In this document: positions 60,522 to 64,000 of the stretch, in pieces | Layout of the letters: every line of letters begins with the position of its first letter | Numbering within the stretch: the stretch's first letter is position 1 | From: Thermoproteota archaeon | GTDB taxonomy: Archaea > Korarchaeota > Korarchaeia > Korarchaeales > Korarchaeaceae | Assembly: GCA_027492205.1 (NCBI GenBank) | Contig: JAOZFN010000017.1 | Coordinates: 105,116 to 169,115 of the forward strand | Length of the DNA: 64,000 nucleotides | Reading direction: 5' to 3' | Notes under the pieces: model-generated | Database searches by the model: none | Seen by the model: only the letters and a program-made list of their open reading frames with translations | Told to the model about the DNA's origin: nothing | Made by a program: the position numbers and the translations under genes

Positions 60522-61871
60522 ATGGGAGAGAGGGGGTCTGAGGTAAACAAGCCGTACGAGTTGGCCATCAAGTTCGCCAAGTTCTACGGAGGCAAGATTG
60601 AGGTTGCCCCTAGGGTCCCCGTGTTCGCGCTGAAGGACTTCGCCGTATGGTACACTCCCGGGGTGGCCGAAGTCTGCCGCGCCATCGCCAAGGACAGGGA
60701 GCTGAGCTTCAAGTACACCAACAGGTGGAACACAATCCTCGTCGTGACGGACGGTACCAGGGTCTTAGGCCTGGGGGACATAGGGCCGGAGGCCAGCATG
60801 CCCGTGATGGAGGGGAAGGCCCTCATCTTCAAGTACCTGGGCGGCGTGGACGCGTTCCCGCTCCCGATAGCCGAGAAGGATCCCGACAGGTTCATCGAGA
60901 TAGTGAAGGCCATGGAGCCCGCCGTGGGCGGCGTGAACCTGGAGGACATCTCCTCGCCCAAGTGCTTCTACATCCTCGAGAGGCTCAGACAGGAGACAGA
61001 GATCTGCGTCTGGCACGACGACCAGCAGGGCACCGCGGGCGCCACCCTCGCCGGGCTGATCAACGCCCTAAAGCTGACAGACAGAAAGCTCGGCGAGGCC
61101 AAGATAGCGTTCATCGGGTGTGGGGCGGCCAACATAGCGAGCGCCAGGGTGATCGAGGTCGCCGGCGGGGACCCGAAGAGGTGGGTCATGGTGGACTCCA
61201 AGGGTATCCTCCACAAGGACAGGCCGGACATGGAGCGGCTGAAGGAGAAGAACCCCTGGAAGTATGAGTGGGCCGTCAAGACCAACTCCGAGGGGAGGAC
61301 GGGGGGAATTCCAGAGGCCCTCAGGGACATGGACGTCGTGATCGCGGCCTCGAAGCCGGGGCCGGACGTGATCAAGAAGGAGTGGATCCGCAGCATGGCG
61401 CCCGACCCGATCGTGTTCGTGGAGGCGAACCCGGTCCCGGAGATCTGGCCGTGGGATGCGAAGGAGGCCGGCGCCAGGGTCGTGGCAACCGGGAGGAGCG
61501 ACTTCCCGAACCAAGTGAACAACAGCCTCGTCTTCCCGTCCGTCTTCAGGGGCGCGTTGGACGTCAAGGCAAGGACCATCACGGACGAGATGGCCGCAGC
61601 TGCCGCGTTCGAGCTGGCCAAGTTCGCCGAGGAGAAGGGCATCCACGAGGACTACGTCATACCCACCATGGAGGAGTGGGAGGTCTACCCGAGGGTTGCA
61701 GTGGCCGTGGCCATGAAGGCCATAGAGCAGGGTGTGGCAAGGGAGGAGTACAGCGAGGACGAGCTCTACGAGAAAGCGGTGTTCATGATAAAGAGGGCCA
61801 GGCAGCAGATGGACATTCTAGTGAAGTCGGGCGTCATACCAACTCCTCCTGAAGGCAAGATTTACGGTTGA
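60522..61871 (+). CDS. NAD(P)-dependent malic enzyme (malate dehydrogenase, decarboxylating)
   Basis: A 449-residue bacterial/archaeal-type malic enzyme without the C-terminal phosphotransacetylase domain. AVWYTPGVAEVCRAIA is the substrate region; LPLPIAEKDPDRFIEIV; the metal/malate site VWHDDQQGTAGATLAGLINAL; and the Rossmann motif IAFIGCGAANIASARVI. It converts malate to pyruvate and CO2 with NAD(P)H. ATG 60522 is at the expected N-terminus and follows the TATA box at 60479-60488. Confidence 0.93.
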   Translation: MGERGSEVNKPYELAIKFAKFYGGKIEVAPRVPVFALKDFAVWYTPGVAEVCRAIAKDRELSFKYTNRWNTILVVTDGTRVLGLGDIGPEASMPVMEGKALIFKYLGGVDAFPLPIAEKDPDRFIEIVKAMEPAVGGVNLEDISSPKCFYILERLRQETEICVWHDDQQGTAGATLAGLINALKLTDRKLGEAKIAFIGCGAANIASARVIEVAGGDPKRWVMVDSKGILHKDRPDMERLKEKNPWKYEWAVKTNSEGRTGGIPEALRDMDVVIAASKPGPDVIKKEWIRSMAPDPIVFVEANPVPEIWPWDAKEAGARVVATGRSDFPNQVNNSLVFPSVFRGALDVKARTITDEMAAAAAFELAKFAEEKGIHEDYVIPTMEEWEVYPRVAVAVAMKAIEQGVAREEYSEDELYEKAVFMIKRARQQMDILVKSGVIPTPPEGKIYG

Positions 61872-62066
61872 GGGGAGCTCAACCCCTCCCCCTTATTTTG
61901 TAGCACGCCTCGCTGATCTCGAGGGCGTGACGAGGTCAGTGGCTCTGCCTGAGGTTATTCAGGTGAAAGACGGATCTCCGCTTAAGAACAGCCAAGGACA
62001 CCCCGGAGAAGGTAGCCCTCAGACCTTCCAACAAATCCAGGTATTCACCTGTGGGAGAAAACCGGT

Positions 62067-62951
62067 GTGGGAAAAATGAAGGCCAAGCCGCTATGGATAA
62101 GCGGAGCATTAGCGCTAATCGCAGCCCTGCTCCTAGTGGCCGCGCTGACTGGCGAGAGGACTCCTAGTGAAGAGGGTAATAGCGTAAATCTTACCGAGCT
62201 GGGCGCAGTCGGCGTGTCCAGGGTAGCGGTACTCGTGGACAACTACCCCGATGGGAAGGGGCTCAGGACTGCTTGGGGCTTTGCAGCACTCGTGGAGGCT
62301 GACGGGGTTAAGATCCTGTTCGACGCCGGCCCAGACCCAAAGGTGCTCGAGCACAACGCGAGAGAACTTGGCGTGGCCCTAGACGAAGTAGACTTCGTGG
62401 TTCTCTCTCATCATCACGGCGACCACGCCGGAGGGGTACCTTACCCAGCTTCCGTTAACCCTGGGGTGACGGTCTACGTGCCCAGCAGGGCCGACCCTGG
62501 CGTGGTGAACAGGCTCAGGTCAATGGGTCTGAACGTGATCGAGCTAACGCAGCCGACGATCTTGGCGACGGGAGTGATGACGACGGGCAGCCTCTGGGGG
62601 CCACCAGCCGAGCAGGGCCTCATCATCAACGTGAGCGGGCTGGGGGCCGTGCTGATAACTGGCTGCGCCCATCCGAGAGTAGAGGTCATGGCGGTGAGGG
62701 CGGCAAACCTGACGGGTGGGCCAGTCTACGCTGTGCTCGGCGGGTTCCACCTGGGGTCGGCCAGCTACGACAGACTGGAGATCATAGCGAAAACCTTCGA
62801 ATCGCTCGGAGTTAAGCTCGTAGCTCCGATGCACTGCTCTGGAGACAGGGCCCGATCTTACTTCAAGTCTAGAATGCCCTCAGCCTACGTGGACGGCCAC
62901 GTGGGAATGACCTTCATGTTCTCGAGCGAAGGCGTCACAGTGTCGCCTTAG
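62067..62951 (+). CDS. Exported metallo-beta-lactamase-fold protein (MJ0301-like family)
   Basis: A 294-residue protein with an N-terminal membrane anchor or signal (about 10-28). The MBL metal motif is VVLSHHHGDHAGG (HxHxDH), followed by the family-specific TTGSLWG region, TGCAHP and a distal HC (APMHCSGD). It resembles DHPR-synthase/MJ0301-like proteins that act on pterin-type compounds in archaea, but export is unusual for that role. Start GTG 62067 or ATG 62076. Its 3' end overlaps the convergent THUMP gene by 4 bases. Confidence 0.8.
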   Translation: MGKMKAKPLWISGALALIAALLLVAALTGERTPSEEGNSVNLTELGAVGVSRVAVLVDNYPDGKGLRTAWGFAALVEADGVKILFDAGPDPKVLEHNARELGVALDEVDFVVLSHHHGDHAGGVPYPASVNPGVTVYVPSRADPGVVNRLRSMGLNVIELTQPTILATGVMTTGSLWGPPAEQGLIINVSGLGAVLITGCAHPRVEVMAVRAANLTGGPVYAVLGGFHLGSASYDRLEIIAKTFESLGVKLVAPMHCSGDRARSYFKSRMPSAYVDGHVGMTFMFSSEGVTVSP

Positions 62952-63544
62952 CCGCCTGCCTCCATCTCCTTCTCCACGGAGAGGATCTCCCGTGGAGAAA
63001 CGACTGACACAGCCGTGACGGGTCCAACTACCTCCACGAGCACTATCTTGTCGGGGTTCTTCAAGTTCACCTTCCTCTCGAATACCTCTGCCACGGCCTT
63101 GATGATGTCCATGCTGTGCAGCTGAGTGTGCCTCTTCTCGACCGTCACCCGGAAGGTCTCTCCCTCGCCTATCCTGTCTACAAGACCCCTAGCAGCCTCC
63201 ACGATCCTCCCAATACCCGTCTCTACGACCTCATCGACCGGAATAACCCTCTTTACATTCACTAAGTTGAATGGTCTCTCTCTGGCCATTTTTCGGAGGC
63301 CCTCTATAACCTCGGGCCTACTCAGGCCGGTTTTGACGAATATAACTCCCCTTACCGTGCTGGGCCAGGCTTCTGGGTCCGAGTCCCCGAGCTCTCTGAG
63401 GGCGGCCTCAATCTCATTAATAGCGGCCATCTCCATGTTCCGGGGAGTTGTGACCAGCAGGTTGAACTCTCGTCCGGCAGACATATCCGACACACAAAAG
63501 GAGGGATGCTCGAAGATAATATCTTCAGCGTCTGTTTCGCTCAT
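62948..63544 (-). CDS. THUMP-domain protein (Tan1-like)
   Basis: About 198 residues holding one THUMP domain: EFNLLVTTPRNMEMAAINEIEAALRELGD, SDPEAWPSTVRGVIFVKTG, then TFRVTVEKRHTQLHSMDIIKAVAEVF and VNLKNPDKIVLVEVVGP, the RNA-binding core seen in Tan1, ThiI and tRNA methyltransferases. No catalytic domain follows, so it probably assists tRNA modification as a Tan1 homologue. Convergent with the beta-lactamase-fold gene, ending in a 4-base overlap. Confidence 0.82.
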   Translation of the reverse strand: MSETDAEDIIFEHPSFCVSDMSAGREFNLLVTTPRNMEMAAINEIEAALRELGDSDPEAWPSTVRGVIFVKTGLSRPEVIEGLRKMARERPFNLVNVKRVIPVDEVVETGIGRIVEAARGLVDRIGEGETFRVTVEKRHTQLHSMDIIKAVAEVFERKVNLKNPDKIVLVEVVGPVTAVSVVSPREILSVEKEMEAGG

Positions 63545-63654
63545 GACAGAGGCTCTAGTAAGCACGCCGAGAGGCTCTTGGGCCGCTCTAGCTCTCCCTT
63601 AGTATTTTCTCTATCTCAGGAGCCAGCATAGGGTTAGCGATCCTACACGCGTCT

Positions 63655-63835
63655 GGCGGAGGACAGGGAGGCTGCGCAGGCGTTCCTCCGCCGGGGTATC
63701 TGTCGAGGGATAGGGTTGCGGGCTTCAGCTGAAGGCCAGCCGGTGGCCGACCCGTGGCGGGCCCGTCTCCGGCGGAGCGAGGCTGGGGGAGGGGGGCGGC
63801 GCGCCGGCCCGCGTAGGGAGGCCGCGAGCCTGCAT
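63655..63835. other. Candidate structured non-coding element
   Basis: GGCGGAGGA (63655-63663) can pair with TCCTCCGCC (63684-63692) across a 20-base loop. The CTCCGGCGGAG (63771-63781) is self-complementary, and GGCCAGCCGGTGGCCG and GCGGCGCGCCGGCCCGC add further stems. I could not match it to RNase P, SRP or other known RNAs. The GC-rich local composition makes chance stems likely. Confidence 0.3.
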
Positions 63836-63842
63836 GTAAAAG

Positions 63843-63850
63843 TTTATTAG
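63843..63850 (+). promoter_or_regulatory. TATA box of the Trp/Tyr-rich gene
   Basis: TAAAAGTTTATTAG, TATA core at 63843-63850, lies about 29-36 bases before ATG 63879 in an otherwise GC-rich region, consistent with a nearly leaderless transcript. Confidence 0.6.
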
Positions 63851-63878
63851 CGGGATCCAGCAAAGGCGGCGCGGCCAG

Positions 63879-64000
63879 ATGTACAACCCCTGGTTCTGGC
63901 TGGGAACGGTCTACCCCTACTGGTACCTGGATATGTTTTCCCTGTACCCCCTCATGACCCTCTACTGGAGCTACCCGTGGTACTGGCTCTGGCTCTGGTC
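63879..64000 (+). CDS. Trp/Tyr-rich protein of unknown function (3' cut by window edge)
   Basis: The visible 40 codons begin MYNPWFWLGTVYPYWYL and continue with short runs such as LYWSYPWYWLW. Eight Trp, eight Tyr and two Phe make 18 of 40 residues aromatic; charged residues number only one (D18). No signal-peptide cleavage pattern is evident. It could be a membrane-interface or surface-coating peptide, or the N-terminus of a low-complexity membrane protein. The promoter at 63843-63850 and the ATG support it as a gene. Not a family I recognise. Confidence 0.6.
   Translation, partial: MYNPWFWLGTVYPYWYLDMFSLYPLMTLYWSYPWYWLWLW

Larger units (their letters stand above)
63545..63878. other. Gap upstream of THUMP and Trp/Tyr-rich genes, with a strong inverted repeat
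   Basis: Mostly GC-rich sequence without a convincing gene. It contains the candidate structured element at 63655-63835 and, at its end, the TATA box for the Trp/Tyr-rich gene. A minus-strand frame ends with MLAPEIEKILRES, which looks protein-like, but its upstream part is low-complexity Pro/Arg/Ala. Confidence 0.5.

Noticed and set aside
63588..63863. 91-codon minus-strand frame upstream of the THUMP gene
   Set aside because: Only the last 15 residues look protein-like; the rest is Pro/Arg/Ala low complexity, and it overlaps the likely promoter of the Trp/Tyr-rich gene.

Overview
This window reads as the chromosome of a GC-rich archaeon, most likely a (hyper)thermophilic member of the Thermoproteota/TACK side. 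This rests on a FEN1 flap endonuclease with a C-terminal PCNA-binding tail, a GHMP-type (archaeal) shikimate kinase, a split transketolase, a tungsten aldehyde:ferredoxin oxidoreductase with its radical-SAM maturase, VapBC and HEPN/MNT modules, A/T-rich archaeal TATA boxes about 25-40 bases before many starts, and AGG/AGA as main arginine codons. The species cannot be fixed by eye, and no tRNA, rRNA, CRISPR array or intact insertion sequence was seen.

Layout. 1-6.8 kb: a decayed Nre repair gene, HtpX protease, an exported transglutaminase-like protein, and small housekeeping genes. 6.8-16.3 kb: six same-strand genes, namely an ABC importer (ATPase, double permease, binding protein), a surface protein and two exported calcineurin-like phosphoesterases, plausibly a scavenging locus for phosphorylated compounds. 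16.3-26.1 kb: remnants of a branched-chain amino-acid transporter, two paralogous beta-propeller surface proteins (one frameshifted), a DNRLRE-type surface protein, and OsmC, HAD and HD-domain genes. 26-37.4 kb: radical SAM, winged-helix and membrane-protein genes mixed with toxin-antitoxin pairs and broken genes (an MFS permease, a second chorismate synthase fragment, a NIF3-like gene broken by a 17-bp duplication). 37.4-46.6 kb: RidA, a lipoate ligase-like protein, a cysteine-tailed Lrp regulator, a TauE-like exporter, a NifX-like protein, argG-argH, the AOR cofactor maturase, and a HEPN/MNT pair with a perfect internal duplication. 46.9-56.4 kb: one ten-gene aromatic operon. 56.5-64 kb: AOR, a MoaD-like protein, FEN1, a RelE-like toxin, malic enzyme, an exported beta-lactamase-fold protein, a THUMP protein, and the start of an extraordinarily Trp/Tyr-rich protein.

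The aromatic operon (minus strand) runs tktN-tktC-aroF-aroB-aroD-aroE-aroK-aroA-aroC-tyrA with overlapping or nearly overlapping genes. It covers pentose-phosphate interconversion to erythrose-4-phosphate, DAHP, all steps to chorismate, and prephenate to 4-hydroxyphenylpyruvate. Its first gene fuses a winged-helix DNA-binding domain to the transketolase N-subunit, suggesting that the enzyme itself may regulate the operon.

A recurrent theme is reading-frame breaks. Some are clearly biological (17-bp and 223-bp duplications, remnants). Others sit on runs of five or six G/C bases in predicted surface or membrane proteins and may be sequencing errors or slippage sites.
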